Origin: Planctomycetota bacterium
GTDB lineage: Bacteria; Planctomycetota; Phycisphaerae; SM23-33
Reading direction: 5' to 3'
DNA: 64,000 bases
NCBI GenBank assembly: GCA_030635145.1
Contig: DAOVZK010000006.1
Location: 26,434 to 90,433, forward strand
Below the pieces are notes generated by a model. It worked only from the letters and a program-made list of their open reading frames with translations, did not search any database and was not told the DNA's origin. How positions within the stretch are numbered: the stretch's first letter is position 1; the number at the start of each line of letters is the position of its first letter. This document shows positions 8,240-16,257 of the stretch, piece after piece. The translations under genes and the position numbers were made by a program.

Positions 8240-9010
8240 ATGCAAACCGTGGAAATATTCAAGCAGTATCTGGAGCATCTTTTTTCGGGGAACCGATCAA
8301 GTGCCCGCGAGCTTCTTTTTGATGCCAACGATCGCGGGTTTGGTGCGGAGCGATTGCTTACGCACATCATTTGGCCGGCGATGGAACAAATCGAACGACT
8401 GTACCGTAAGGATCGCATCTCGAAAATCAGCGAACATATCGCCACGCGAATCAACCGCATGTTGGCGAATCAGCTTCAGCGGGTATTACGAAAGAATCCC
8501 CAGAACGGCCGACGAATTGTCGTGCTGTGCGGAGATGACGAGCGAGCTGAACTTGGGGCGCAGATTATGAGCGACATGTTCGAGGCACAGGGATGGAACG
8601 TGTGGTTTATCGGTGGCGGAGTAGCTAACGACGAAATTCTAAAATTTGTCGGGCAGACCAAGCCCGATATCCTGATGGTGCATGCGTCACTGCCTCCGGA
8701 GGTGCCCGAGGTTCGCAAGCTCATCAAAATGATTCGCGAAGTGGGAATTTGCGAAGAAATGCAGGTTATGGTTTGTGGAGGAATCTACAACCGGGCAGAA
8801 GACCTCGCCGAAGAGATCAACGCCGACCTGTTTGCTCATGATCCGACAGAAGCCCTTTGCCTAGTGGAGAGCAGCCCGCAGAGGATTATTCGCGAGGATA
8901 AACCTGAACCCGGACGGCGCCGAAAACGTAAGAAGAAACAGCAGTTGGTGCAAATCCAAGAGCTCAGAGATCGACTTGGCGTACCAGCGGACACCACCGA
9001 GGAAGCTTAG
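8240..9010 (+). CDS. B12-binding-fold protein (methionine-synthase-cap plus B12-binding domains) lacking the cobalt-ligand His
   Basis: The 256-residue protein has an N-terminal helical cap (about 1-90: SSARELLFDANDRGFGAERLLTHIIWPAMEQIERLY) followed by a Rossmann-like cobalamin-binding domain (about 95-215). In relatives the loop reads E-x-H-x-LG; here it is GDDERAELGAQIM, with Ala in place of the His that coordinates cobalt. The tail is very basic (RRRKRKKK) and ends in a short coiled segment. The start is set by AAGGAG at 8227-8232, seven bases before the ATG at 8240; the ORF-track start at 8207 has no such site. Relatives are light- or B12-sensing regulators and corrinoid proteins. With no His ligand, the B12 mode may be base-on, altered or lost. 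Confidence 0.8.
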   Translation: MQTVEIFKQYLEHLFSGNRSSARELLFDANDRGFGAERLLTHIIWPAMEQIERLYRKDRISKISEHIATRINRMLANQLQRVLRKNPQNGRRIVVLCGDDERAELGAQIMSDMFEAQGWNVWFIGGGVANDEILKFVGQTKPDILMVHASLPPEVPEVRKLIKMIREVGICEEMQVMVCGGIYNRAEDLAEEINADLFAHDPTEALCLVESSPQRIIREDKPEPGRRRKRKKKQQLVQIQELRDRLGVPADTTEEA

Positions 9011-9111
9011 GCCAAAGCGGACTTGGCGCTGTGCGGGTGTGGAGGTTTTTTTATAGGGAGGCACCCGCATGGCTGACAATTTAGATTTAGACCGCACAAA
9101 ATCTCGGATTT

Positions 9112-9218
9112 ACGGGGTTTTGGTTGGGTTCTTCACTCGTCAATGGGACCAAAATTGTCTCAGCTGAAGAGTATCGTCCAAAATGGCCTTGAAGAACCAG
9201 ACCGAGACCCCGTTTTTT
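9112..9218 (+). ncRNA. Candidate structured RNA or large terminator hairpin
   Basis: A 23 bp helix, ACGGGGTTTTGGTTGGG.. against GAAGAACCAGACCGAGACC.., closes a 56 nt interior and is followed by six T. All but one of the non-Watson-Crick positions are G-U pairs, which is expected for a structure working as RNA. The interior can form another small stem (GGGAC/GTCTC). It matches no RNA I know (not SRP, 6S, tmRNA or RNase P). It lies between convergent genes, so it may be just an unusually long terminator. Confidence 0.4.
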
Positions 9219-9267
9219 ATGCCTCCGCGGCCACTGGTGCCTAGTCCCTAATCCCTATTGCCTACCC

Positions 9268-9921
9268 TTAGCGGTTTTGCATTTTCGCGCAGAAATTTTC
9301 GGCGTTACGGAACATTTTTTCCAATTCGTCGGGGGTGAGTCCTGCGCCGGTGGCCACCTTCTCGGCGTAGCTGCGCGTCGGCATCTGGTCGGGTGTGTGT
9401 GCGTCGGATCCGAAAATCAGCTTCGCGCCGGTTTGTCGCGCGGCAGCTACCACATGTCCGTTGCACAGCGAGTGCCCCGCCTTGGACGAAATTTCCAGCA
9501 TCACACCGCGCTGCTCTGCCAGCTGTGCGTCTTCGAGCGATATCAGCCCCGGGTGCGCGAGAATATCCGCCCCGGCCTCAATGGCAGCCCGGTTCGTACC
9601 CGCCTCGACCGGTTCGCAGATCGTCTCACCGTGAACGATCACATACTGTGCCCCCAGTTCGCGGGCGTAGTTGGTGGCAGCTGCGATTTGCACGGGGCGA
9701 ACGTGCGTAAGTTCCACACCGCAGAAGACGATGATGCGGTTGAGTTTGTTTTCGCTGAGGGCAGCCTTGTTGGCAATCGAGATCATATGCTCCAGCGTGG
9801 CGGGCCCGGCGTGGTCGCTGATGCCCAGCACGCGATAACCGGCGACTTCGGCGCGGCGGATATGCTCAGCTGGTTCCAACGCCCCGTCAGACAAAAACGT
9901 ATGTGTGTGAAAATCTATCAT
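9268..9921 (-). CDS. PHP-domain phosphoesterase (histidinol-phosphatase type)
   Basis: The protein of 217 residues has a PHP metal-dependent phosphoesterase fold. MIDFHTHTFLSDG provides the HxH motif at the N-terminus, GISDHAG the next metal ligand, FCGVELTH the Glu, VIVHGET and LAHPG the following His residues, and FGSDAHTPDQM the C-terminal DxH. The start at 9921 is chosen because AAGGAT lies just upstream and the HxH then sits near residue 4, as in the family. The ORF-track extension to 9981 is rejected. The substrate is unknown: histidinol phosphate, AMP-type and DNA-linked activities all occur in PHP proteins. No histidine genes are adjacent. Confidence 0.85.
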   Translation of the reverse strand: MIDFHTHTFLSDGALEPAEHIRRAEVAGYRVLGISDHAGPATLEHMISIANKAALSENKLNRIIVFCGVELTHVRPVQIAAATNYARELGAQYVIVHGETICEPVEAGTNRAAIEAGADILAHPGLISLEDAQLAEQRGVMLEISSKAGHSLCNGHVVAAARQTGAKLIFGSDAHTPDQMPTRSYAEKVATGAGLTPDELEKMFRNAENFCAKMQNR

Positions 9922-9989
9922 GTTTAATCCTTGTCGAGTACCAACTGGAACCATGTTAATAAATTCCGCGACAAAATTCACTTCAATTA

Positions 9990-10098
9990 AGTTGTTAGTA
10001 ATTAGTTTTCAGGTGTCAGTAAGAGAATGTCAAAGCTCCAGATCGAATTTATCTTGTCGTTTTTCTTGCTGAGAGCTGATTACTGATAACTGAAAACT
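9990..10098. repeat. Palindromic repeat of the AGTTATCAGT family, copy 1
   Basis: The arms AGTTGTTAGTAATTAG.. and ..CTGATTACTGATAACT form an imperfect inverted repeat around a short core. A second copy lies at 24344-24470. It fills the space between the divergent PHP and fmt genes. Confidence 0.6.
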
Positions 10099-10150
10099 TT
10101 TTCCAGCTTTTTTCTCTTGAGGACTGGGCAGGAACGGTGAAAATAGCGGC

Positions 10151-11128
10151 ATGCAGGTAATTTTTTGTGGAAGTGGTGATTTCGCCTTACCGTCGTTTCA
10201 GGCGGTGGTGGCAGCTGGTTACGATGTGACAGCTGTGGTGACCCCTCCTGCGCGCAAGGCTGGCCGCGGCGGAAAGCTGCAATCCACACCCGTCGCCATC
10301 GCGGCTCGCGAGGCGAATCTCGAACTTCACGAAACCGCGAACATCAATTCGCCGGAATCGGTCGCGTATCTAAAGTCGCGCGGTGCCGACGCCATCTGCG
10401 TAATCGAGTTCGGGCAACTCGTGAAAAAGCCCGTCCGCGACATCGCCAAGATCGACGCGTTTAATTTGCACGGTTCGCTCTTACCGCAGCTTCGCGGGGC
10501 GGGGCCGGTGAATTGGGCGATTATCAACGGGCTGACCGAAACGGGCGTGACGTCGTTTTCGCTCGTCGACAAAATGGACGCCGGGGACGTTTACATAAAA
10601 TCGCGAGCGATAAAAATCGGCGAAACCATGCGCAGCGACGAGTTGCGCGCGACTTTGGCACAGCTGGGCGCGGAGGTGGTGCTGGAAACCCTCGCACTGC
10701 TGGAAAGCGGCAAGGCCGTACCCGAACCGCAAGACGACGCAAAAGCGACGCTGGCACCGAAGCTGAAAAAAAGCGACGGTTTTGTCGACTTCACCGCACC
10801 GGCGGAGCAAATCACACGATTAGTGCGTGGGGCATGGAATTGGCCTGGCGCGCAGGCAGACTTCCGCCGTGCCGACGGAAAAATTATCCCCGTGACAATC
10901 GCCAACGCTCGCACTGTTGAAATTCACAGCTACAATGGCGACGGCTGCGCGGACAAAACGCCCGGAAGCATCGACGGTGATCTTTACATACAAACCGGCG
11001 CGGGGCGGATCGAAATTCTGGAAATCAAACCAGCCGGCAAGCGGCTTATGCTATGGGACGACTTCGTAAACGGATATCGCGTCCATACAGGTGACGCTTT
11101 TTTAAGCAGGGATGCAAACGGAAAATGA
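10151..11128 (+). CDS. fmt: Methionyl-tRNA formyltransferase
   Basis: It formylates the amino group of Met-tRNA(fMet) using 10-formyl-tetrahydrofolate, supplying initiator tRNA. At 325 residues it is of family length. The N-terminal Rossmann-like formyltransferase domain begins MQVIFCGSGDFALPSF. It holds the catalytic region NLHGSLLPQLRGAGPVNWAI (N-x-H-x-SLLP-xx-RGA), then TGVTSFSLVDKMDAGDV with its catalytic-site Asp. The C-terminal OB-like tRNA-binding domain follows FTAPAEQITRLVRGAWNWPGA. Its stop overlaps the rsmB ATG in ATGA, so the two are translationally coupled. The fmt-rsmB order is widely conserved. Confidence 0.96.
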   Translation: MQVIFCGSGDFALPSFQAVVAAGYDVTAVVTPPARKAGRGGKLQSTPVAIAAREANLELHETANINSPESVAYLKSRGADAICVIEFGQLVKKPVRDIAKIDAFNLHGSLLPQLRGAGPVNWAIINGLTETGVTSFSLVDKMDAGDVYIKSRAIKIGETMRSDELRATLAQLGAEVVLETLALLESGKAVPEPQDDAKATLAPKLKKSDGFVDFTAPAEQITRLVRGAWNWPGAQADFRRADGKIIPVTIANARTVEIHSYNGDGCADKTPGSIDGDLYIQTGAGRIEILEIKPAGKRLMLWDDFVNGYRVHTGDAFLSRDANGK

Positions 11129-12519
11129 CAAACGGTATCGATAATAATTTTAGGACAAAGCGGTTTCCTCGCGAGATGGCAACGGATGCTCTGCGCGACA
11201 AAAACCAAAACGTGTCGGGGCGATTGAAACGGCTTTTATCGCAGGCGTCGCTTTCACCAGCCGACCGCGGCCTGGCGCGCGAGCTGACGATGGGAGTTGT
11301 GCGAACTCGCGGGGCACTCGATGCCGTCATCAACGCGTATCTCAACCAGCCCAACAAAAAAGTTCCTATGCCGGTTCGCAACATCCTTCGCGTTGCGTTG
11401 TATCAGATTCTCTATCTCGACCGTATCCCAACGTTTGCCGCCATCGACGAGGCGGTCAATCAGACCAAGCAGTTTCACAAACGCCAAAGCGGAATGGTTA
11501 ACGGGCTGCTGCGATCCGTCGACCGCGAAATTGCCCGCGTGGATATCGACCCTGCCGCCATGCCGCCCGAACCGGATGTCGTTACAACTTCGCAAAACCA
11601 GGCGTGGAAATTTCCGAAGGCGATTTTTCCTGATCCGCAATCCGACCCCGCAGAATATGTCGCAGCTGCGTGGTCGATGTCATTACCGCTGGCGCAAAAA
11701 TGGGCAGAGCGTTTCGATCCGCAGCAACTCATGCGAATTGCGCGGGGTACCTGCTGCACGCCCCCGCTGACACTTCGTGTCAACACGCTCAAGGCCACCA
11801 TGCAGCAAGCACTAGATGGATTTCAGGCGGCGGGGATTTCGGCATCGGTTCACAATAATGGCAAAAGCATCGTGCTGAATTCCGGCGACCTGTTCGGAAA
11901 GCTTCCCGACTTTGCCGCCGGGTTCTATCAACCCCAAGACCCGACGGCCACCGCGGTGGTAGCCGACATGGATCTGCAACCAGGAATGCGAGTGCTGGAT
12001 TTTTGCGCAGCCCCGGGCACTAAGACAACACATATGGCAGAGCGAATGCAAAACGAAGGCACCGTCATCGCCGCCGACGTTGACGAATACAAAATCGAAA
12101 AAATTTCCAGCAACGCACAACGCCTCGGAATCGACATTATCACAACAATGCTCGCCGAGCAGGTCGGGCAGCTGGACCCGGGAAGTTTCGACATTGTATT
12201 GGCCGACGCACCTTGCAGTAACACGGGCGTTTTGGCACGGCGGCCTGAGGCGAAATGGCGGTTCGAGGCAGACACGATCGGCCCGGTCGTAAACACACAG
12301 CAGCAGATTCTCGATATGGCGTCGATTTTTGTCAAACCCGGCGGCCAGCTGGTCTACAGTATCTGCAGCATCGAACCGGAAGAAGGACCGCACGTGGCGA
12401 AATCTTTCGCGCAACGCAGCGGGATGAAATTGTGCGGCGAGAAGCCAACACTCCCAGCTGGTGCGGACAACCCACAAGCGTGGTGCGACGGTGGATACGT
12501 CGCGACATTTAAGAAATAA
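11125..12519 (+). CDS. rsmB: 16S rRNA (cytosine-967 C5) methyltransferase
   Basis: It methylates C967 of 16S rRNA with SAM. The 464 residues show an N-terminal NusB-like RNA-binding domain (about 1-150: ATDALRDKNQN, DRGLARELTMGVVRTRGALD) and a C-terminal Rossmann methyltransferase. The latter has the SAM motif VLDFCAAPGTKTTHMAE and the motif IV ADAPCSNTGVLARRPEAKW. It also has motif VI, QLVYSICSIEPEE. The two Cys (in PCS and SIC) are the release and nucleophile Cys of m5C methyltransferases. It overlaps fmt by 4 bp and is followed 27 bp later by smpB. Confidence 0.95.
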   Translation: MTNGIDNNFRTKRFPREMATDALRDKNQNVSGRLKRLLSQASLSPADRGLARELTMGVVRTRGALDAVINAYLNQPNKKVPMPVRNILRVALYQILYLDRIPTFAAIDEAVNQTKQFHKRQSGMVNGLLRSVDREIARVDIDPAAMPPEPDVVTTSQNQAWKFPKAIFPDPQSDPAEYVAAAWSMSLPLAQKWAERFDPQQLMRIARGTCCTPPLTLRVNTLKATMQQALDGFQAAGISASVHNNGKSIVLNSGDLFGKLPDFAAGFYQPQDPTATAVVADMDLQPGMRVLDFCAAPGTKTTHMAERMQNEGTVIAADVDEYKIEKISSNAQRLGIDIITTMLAEQVGQLDPGSFDIVLADAPCSNTGVLARRPEAKWRFEADTIGPVVNTQQQILDMASIFVKPGGQLVYSICSIEPEEGPHVAKSFAQRSGMKLCGEKPTLPAGADNPQAWCDGGYVATFKK

Positions 12520-12546
12520 TACGAAGCAACAAAAGCGGAAATAAGC

Positions 12547-13029
12547 GTGGCCAAAAAGAAAGAACAATCTAAACCCAAGGGTGTGCGAATTACAAATCGC
12601 AGAGGCCGGCGGGATTTTCACGTTCTCGAAGTGCTCGAGTGCGGTGTTGAGCTGCTCGGGACGGAAGTAAAAAGCCTGCGCGCCGGGCAAGCCAAAATCG
12701 ACGAGGCCTACATCCGCATCGACAACAACCAGCTGTTTCTCGTCGGAGCAAATATCGCCCTATACCCCCTTGCCGGTGAAAGTATGCAGCATGTTACGAC
12801 CCGCAAGCGAAAATTGCTGGTGCATCGGCGGCAAATCGAAAAACTACAGATGCACGTCAATCAAAAGGGCAAAACGCTGATTCCGCTTGTGATATATTTC
12901 CATCACGGGTGGGCGAAAGTCGAAATCGGCGTCGCCGAAGGCAAGCGGCAATACGACAAGCGAGACTCCCTACGCAAAAAAGATCAGCAACGCGATATGG
13001 ATCGGGCCATACGGCAACGGCGGCGATAA
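12547..13029 (+). CDS. smpB: SsrA-binding protein SmpB
   Basis: This is the protein partner of tmRNA in trans-translation; it places tmRNA in the ribosomal A site. Its 160 residues start at a GTG. The family core is visible: NRRGRRDFHVLEVLECGVELLGTEVKSLR, the AYIRIDNNQLFLVGANIA strand, and the basic C-terminal tail KRDSLRKKDQQRDMDRAI that folds in the decoding centre. It is the last gene of fmt-rsmB-smpB. The tmRNA gene itself is 19 kb away at 32.4 kb. Downstream the AT-rich restriction-modification island begins. Confidence 0.97.
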   Translation: MAKKKEQSKPKGVRITNRRGRRDFHVLEVLECGVELLGTEVKSLRAGQAKIDEAYIRIDNNQLFLVGANIALYPLAGESMQHVTTRKRKLLVHRRQIEKLQMHVNQKGKTLIPLVIYFHHGWAKVEIGVAEGKRQYDKRDSLRKKDQQRDMDRAIRQRRR

Positions 13030-13150
13030 CGCAGGTGTCTTTCATGCACGACGTGATATTCTTCAAAACGACAATTAACAATTAAAAAAATGTATAAAAA
13101 CATATTGTGATTACCCCTCGATCTGGTTATGTCTTAGAAGATCACTGCTA

Positions 13151-13167
13151 TATGATACTATATCATA
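13151..13167. promoter_or_regulatory. Perfect palindrome upstream of the restriction-modification genes
   Basis: TATGATA-CTA-TATCATA is a perfect inverted repeat 50 bp before the methylase/nuclease start, flanked by CTG and CAG. Restriction-modification genes are often controlled from such sites, but no controller (C) gene is seen. Confidence 0.4.
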
Positions 13168-13217
13168 CAGCAAGACTAAGCGTTATGGATAAAATTGCAA
13201 AAGGATGATTATAAATA

Positions 13218-15110
13218 ATGGGAAATGAAAAAAAGACAGATTTATTTATTGGCAAATTGCTTGATTTGGCAAAAATTAAATTTGAACCAAATGGAAGTAA
13301 TATAAAAGAAATTCAGGACGCATTGAAAACTGCTTCTAAAAAAGGAACAGGAAAAATTGGTTTCCCAGAATTTACCGCAAAATCAAAAGATTTTATAATC
13401 GTAATTGAAAATAAAGCAGATATTGAGAAACAGGCAGAATATAAAGATGACGAAAAGATTGAATTGTCAACCAAGACAAAATCAATTACAGATTATGCTG
13501 AAAATGGAGCATTGCATTATGCTAACGAAATAATAAAAAAGACTTCGTTTAAAAAAGTTTTTGCCTTTGGATGTTCGGGAGATGAAAAACACCACATAAT
13601 CAGACCAATTTTCGTTGACGAAAAAGATTATAAATTACTGCAACCCATTGAAAATTTTGAAAATTTCTTTGAAGACAATATTGAAAAATATTACAGTGAG
13701 CAAGTGTTGGAGGAAACACCAACGGAAACGCTTGAACTCGAAGATATAATCAAAAAATCATCTGAACTGCACGAATATTTAAGAAACTATGGGCAGTTGG
13801 GCGATAGTGAAAAACCGCTTGTTGTTTCAGCAATTCTTCTCGCCTTAAGAGAAAAATCCTTTGATATAAATTCATTAACAGGTGATGACGTAAAAACGGA
13901 CGGACAGAAAATATACAATGCTCTTTCAACTCATATGAAAAGGGTAAAAGTAAAACCTGAAACCAAGAAAGAGCAAGTTTTAAGTCAGTTTAATGTTGTA
14001 AAAGACCGAACAACATTAAATCAAGTGGATGAGCGACTTGCGAAAACACCTTTGAAATATTTTGCCGATTTTCTGCAAAAAAATGTTTATGCAACTATTG
14101 TTGAAAATTCGCCCGAGGATGTTTTAGGTCGTTTTTACGGCGAATTTATTCGTTACAGCGGTGGAGATGGACAAACTTTGGGAGTTGTACTAACACCAAG
14201 CCACATTACAGAATTGTTTTGCGATTTAATAGATTTGAAACCAACAGACACTGTATTTGACCCCTGTTGTGGAACAGGCGGTTTTTTAATTACCGCTATG
14301 AATAAAATGCTTGAACAAGCTAAACCAACAGAAAAAGAAATCATAAGAGCAGAAAAAATACATGGAATTGAAATAAGAGAAGATATGTTTTCTATTGCCA
14401 CCACGAATATGATTTTCAGGGGCGATGGAAAAAGTAATTTGATAAAAAATAATTTTTTAAAGCGAGAAACAGAAAAAATTAGAGCCAATAATTATTCTGT
14501 TGGTTTTATGAATCCGCCTTATTCGCAAGGAAAGGGGAAAGATACCGCTCATTTATCCGAAATTAATTTTATCAAACACCTGCTAGATGGCTTGGCAGAC
14601 GGTGGTAGATGTGTTGTTATTGTGCCACAATCTACAATGGTTGGTAATAAAAAAGAAGATAAGCAGGTAAAAAAACAAATTCTTAAAAATCATACACTTG
14701 AAGGAGTAATTACATTAAACAAAGAAACTTTTTACGGAGTAGGAACAAATCCGTGTATTGCAGTTTTTACTACTCATAAGCCACATCCAGAAAAAAAGTA
14801 TTGCAAATTTGTAAACTTCGAGAATGATGGTTTTGAAGTGCATAAACACGTTGGATTAGTAGAAACAGAAAGAGCAAAAGAGAGAAAAGCCCACTTGCTT
14901 AATTGTTGGTTACACGATGCACCAGCCGAAAGTAAATTTATGGTAAAAGCTACCATATCAGCCCAAGACGAATGGCTGCACTCGTTCTATTATTTTAACG
15001 ATGAAATACCCAAAGAAGAAGATTTTGAAAACACAATTGCCAATTATCTCTCTTTTGAGTTTAATATGCTTATACAAGGCAGAGAATATTTATTTGAAAA
15101 TGCGGAATAA
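13218..15110 (+). CDS. BcgI-like fused nuclease / N6-adenine DNA methyltransferase (RM subunit)
   Basis: This is a DNA adenine methylase with an N-terminal nuclease-like domain, 630 residues. Near residue 57 FPEFTAKSKDFIIVIENK has the D-(x)n-ExK arrangement of PD-(D/E)XK nucleases, as in HsdR N-terminal domains. The methylase core carries motif I, FDPCCGTGGFL, near 349 and motif IV, NPPYSQ, near 431. The length and domain order match BcgI-A (type IIB; cuts both sides of its site) better than a plain HsdM. No separate hsdR is present. AAGGATGA precedes the ATG. The gene is far richer in A+T than its neighbours, indicating recent transfer. Whether the nuclease is active is inferred only. Confidence 0.85.
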   Translation: MGNEKKTDLFIGKLLDLAKIKFEPNGSNIKEIQDALKTASKKGTGKIGFPEFTAKSKDFIIVIENKADIEKQAEYKDDEKIELSTKTKSITDYAENGALHYANEIIKKTSFKKVFAFGCSGDEKHHIIRPIFVDEKDYKLLQPIENFENFFEDNIEKYYSEQVLEETPTETLELEDIIKKSSELHEYLRNYGQLGDSEKPLVVSAILLALREKSFDINSLTGDDVKTDGQKIYNALSTHMKRVKVKPETKKEQVLSQFNVVKDRTTLNQVDERLAKTPLKYFADFLQKNVYATIVENSPEDVLGRFYGEFIRYSGGDGQTLGVVLTPSHITELFCDLIDLKPTDTVFDPCCGTGGFLITAMNKMLEQAKPTEKEIIRAEKIHGIEIREDMFSIATTNMIFRGDGKSNLIKNNFLKRETEKIRANNYSVGFMNPPYSQGKGKDTAHLSEINFIKHLLDGLADGGRCVVIVPQSTMVGNKKEDKQVKKQILKNHTLEGVITLNKETFYGVGTNPCIAVFTTHKPHPEKKYCKFVNFENDGFEVHKHVGLVETERAKERKAHLLNCWLHDAPAESKFMVKATISAQDEWLHSFYYFNDEIPKEEDFENTIANYLSFEFNMLIQGREYLFENAE

Positions 15111-15111
15111 T

Positions 15112-16188
15112 ATGAAATTGTTATTGAAAAATAGAGAGTGGAAAGAGTTTTTTATTAGTGATATCTTTTCAAATATTCAAAGGGGGAAAAGACTAAAAAA
15201 AGGAGACCACAAAGCAGGTAGAACACCTTATGTTTCTTCCACTTCGATGAATAATGGAATTGATAATTTTATTGGAAATAAAGAAAATGTTCGCGTATTT
15301 TCAAGCTGTTTGAGCCTTGCAAATAGTGGTAGTGTTGGGGCTTGTTTTTATCAACCGTTTAAATTTATAGCAAGCGACCACGTAACAAAATTAGCGAATG
15401 ACGAATTTAATAAATACATTTTACAATTTCTTTCAACAATAATTTCAAGGTTAGGTGAAAAATATAGTTTTAACAGAGAAATTAATGATACAAGAATAAA
15501 AAGAGAAAAAATTCATCTTCCTACTACACGCGAAGGAAAACCCGATTACGCATTTATGGAAGCCTATATGCGAGAAAAAGAACAAAAAAAAATAAAAGCA
15601 TATAAAAACTATGTTTCAAAAAGAATAAGCAAATTAGAAAAGACTAAAAAGGTTGTTTCGATTGCAGAGAAAGAATGGGAAGAGTTTGAACTTGGAAAGA
15701 TGTTTGAATTAATTCAAGGTAAATCAAAAGGTTTAAATCACTTAATTAAAACTAAAGCAGGGGTCAATTATTTAGGTGCAACAAATCTTAACAATGGCGT
15801 TCTATGTCAGGTAAAAGAAGAACCAAGTTTAATCCAGAAAGGAAATTCAATAGCGTTCATTAGAAATGGTGAGGGGTCTATGGGGTATTCTGTTTACAAA
15901 ACTGAAAATTTTATTGCTACTTCTGATATATCTGTTGGTTATAATCCTAAACTAAATAGATATGTAGGGACATTTATTACAACAGTAGCCGACAAAGTTA
16001 GGGGAAAATATAATTTTGGCTACAAACGAAGCGGTAAAAGATTGGTAAAAGAAAAAATCTTACTTCCAATCGATGAAAATAAAGAGCCTGATTATAATTT
16101 TATGGAAAGTTATATGAAATGGATTGAATTGAATAAGTTGAAAGAGTATTTGAAGTATAAAAAATGCACAATAAATCGTTGCACCTAA
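15112..16188 (+). CDS. Restriction-modification DNA specificity subunit (HsdS / BcgI-B type)
   Basis: It recognises the target DNA for the adjacent RM subunit. The chosen ATG at 15112 starts 1 bp after the previous stop and gives MKLLLKNREWKEFF, 358 residues; the longer ORF-track start lies inside the upstream gene. Two target-recognition halves are visible. The first starts EWKEFFISDIFSNIQRGKRL and the second, from about residue 187, EWEEFELGKMFELIQGKSKGL. Each ends in a similar linker: KIHLPTTREGKPDYAFMEAYM and KILLPIDENKEPDYNFMESYM. A bipartite recognition sequence is therefore expected. It is AT-rich like its partner and forms a two-gene unit with it. Confidence 0.85.
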   Translation: MKLLLKNREWKEFFISDIFSNIQRGKRLKKGDHKAGRTPYVSSTSMNNGIDNFIGNKENVRVFSSCLSLANSGSVGACFYQPFKFIASDHVTKLANDEFNKYILQFLSTIISRLGEKYSFNREINDTRIKREKIHLPTTREGKPDYAFMEAYMREKEQKKIKAYKNYVSKRISKLEKTKKVVSIAEKEWEEFELGKMFELIQGKSKGLNHLIKTKAGVNYLGATNLNNGVLCQVKEEPSLIQKGNSIAFIRNGEGSMGYSVYKTENFIATSDISVGYNPKLNRYVGTFITTVADKVRGKYNFGYKRSGKRLVKEKILLPIDENKEPDYNFMESYMKWIELNKLKEYLKYKKCTINRCT

Positions 16189-16257
16189 TTTTTTCACTGT
16201 CGCTTCAAAATGCAGGTGAACTCCGGCGTTCGATTCAATCTGGACACTACCTTCCAC

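Noticed and set aside
11812-12690. 292-codon antisense ORF over rsmB and smpB
   Set aside because: It overlaps two well-supported genes; Cys/Phe-rich shadow composition.
13040-16200. Prophage or integrative element
   Set aside because: There is no integrase, att-like direct repeat or phage gene; only the two restriction-modification genes differ in composition.
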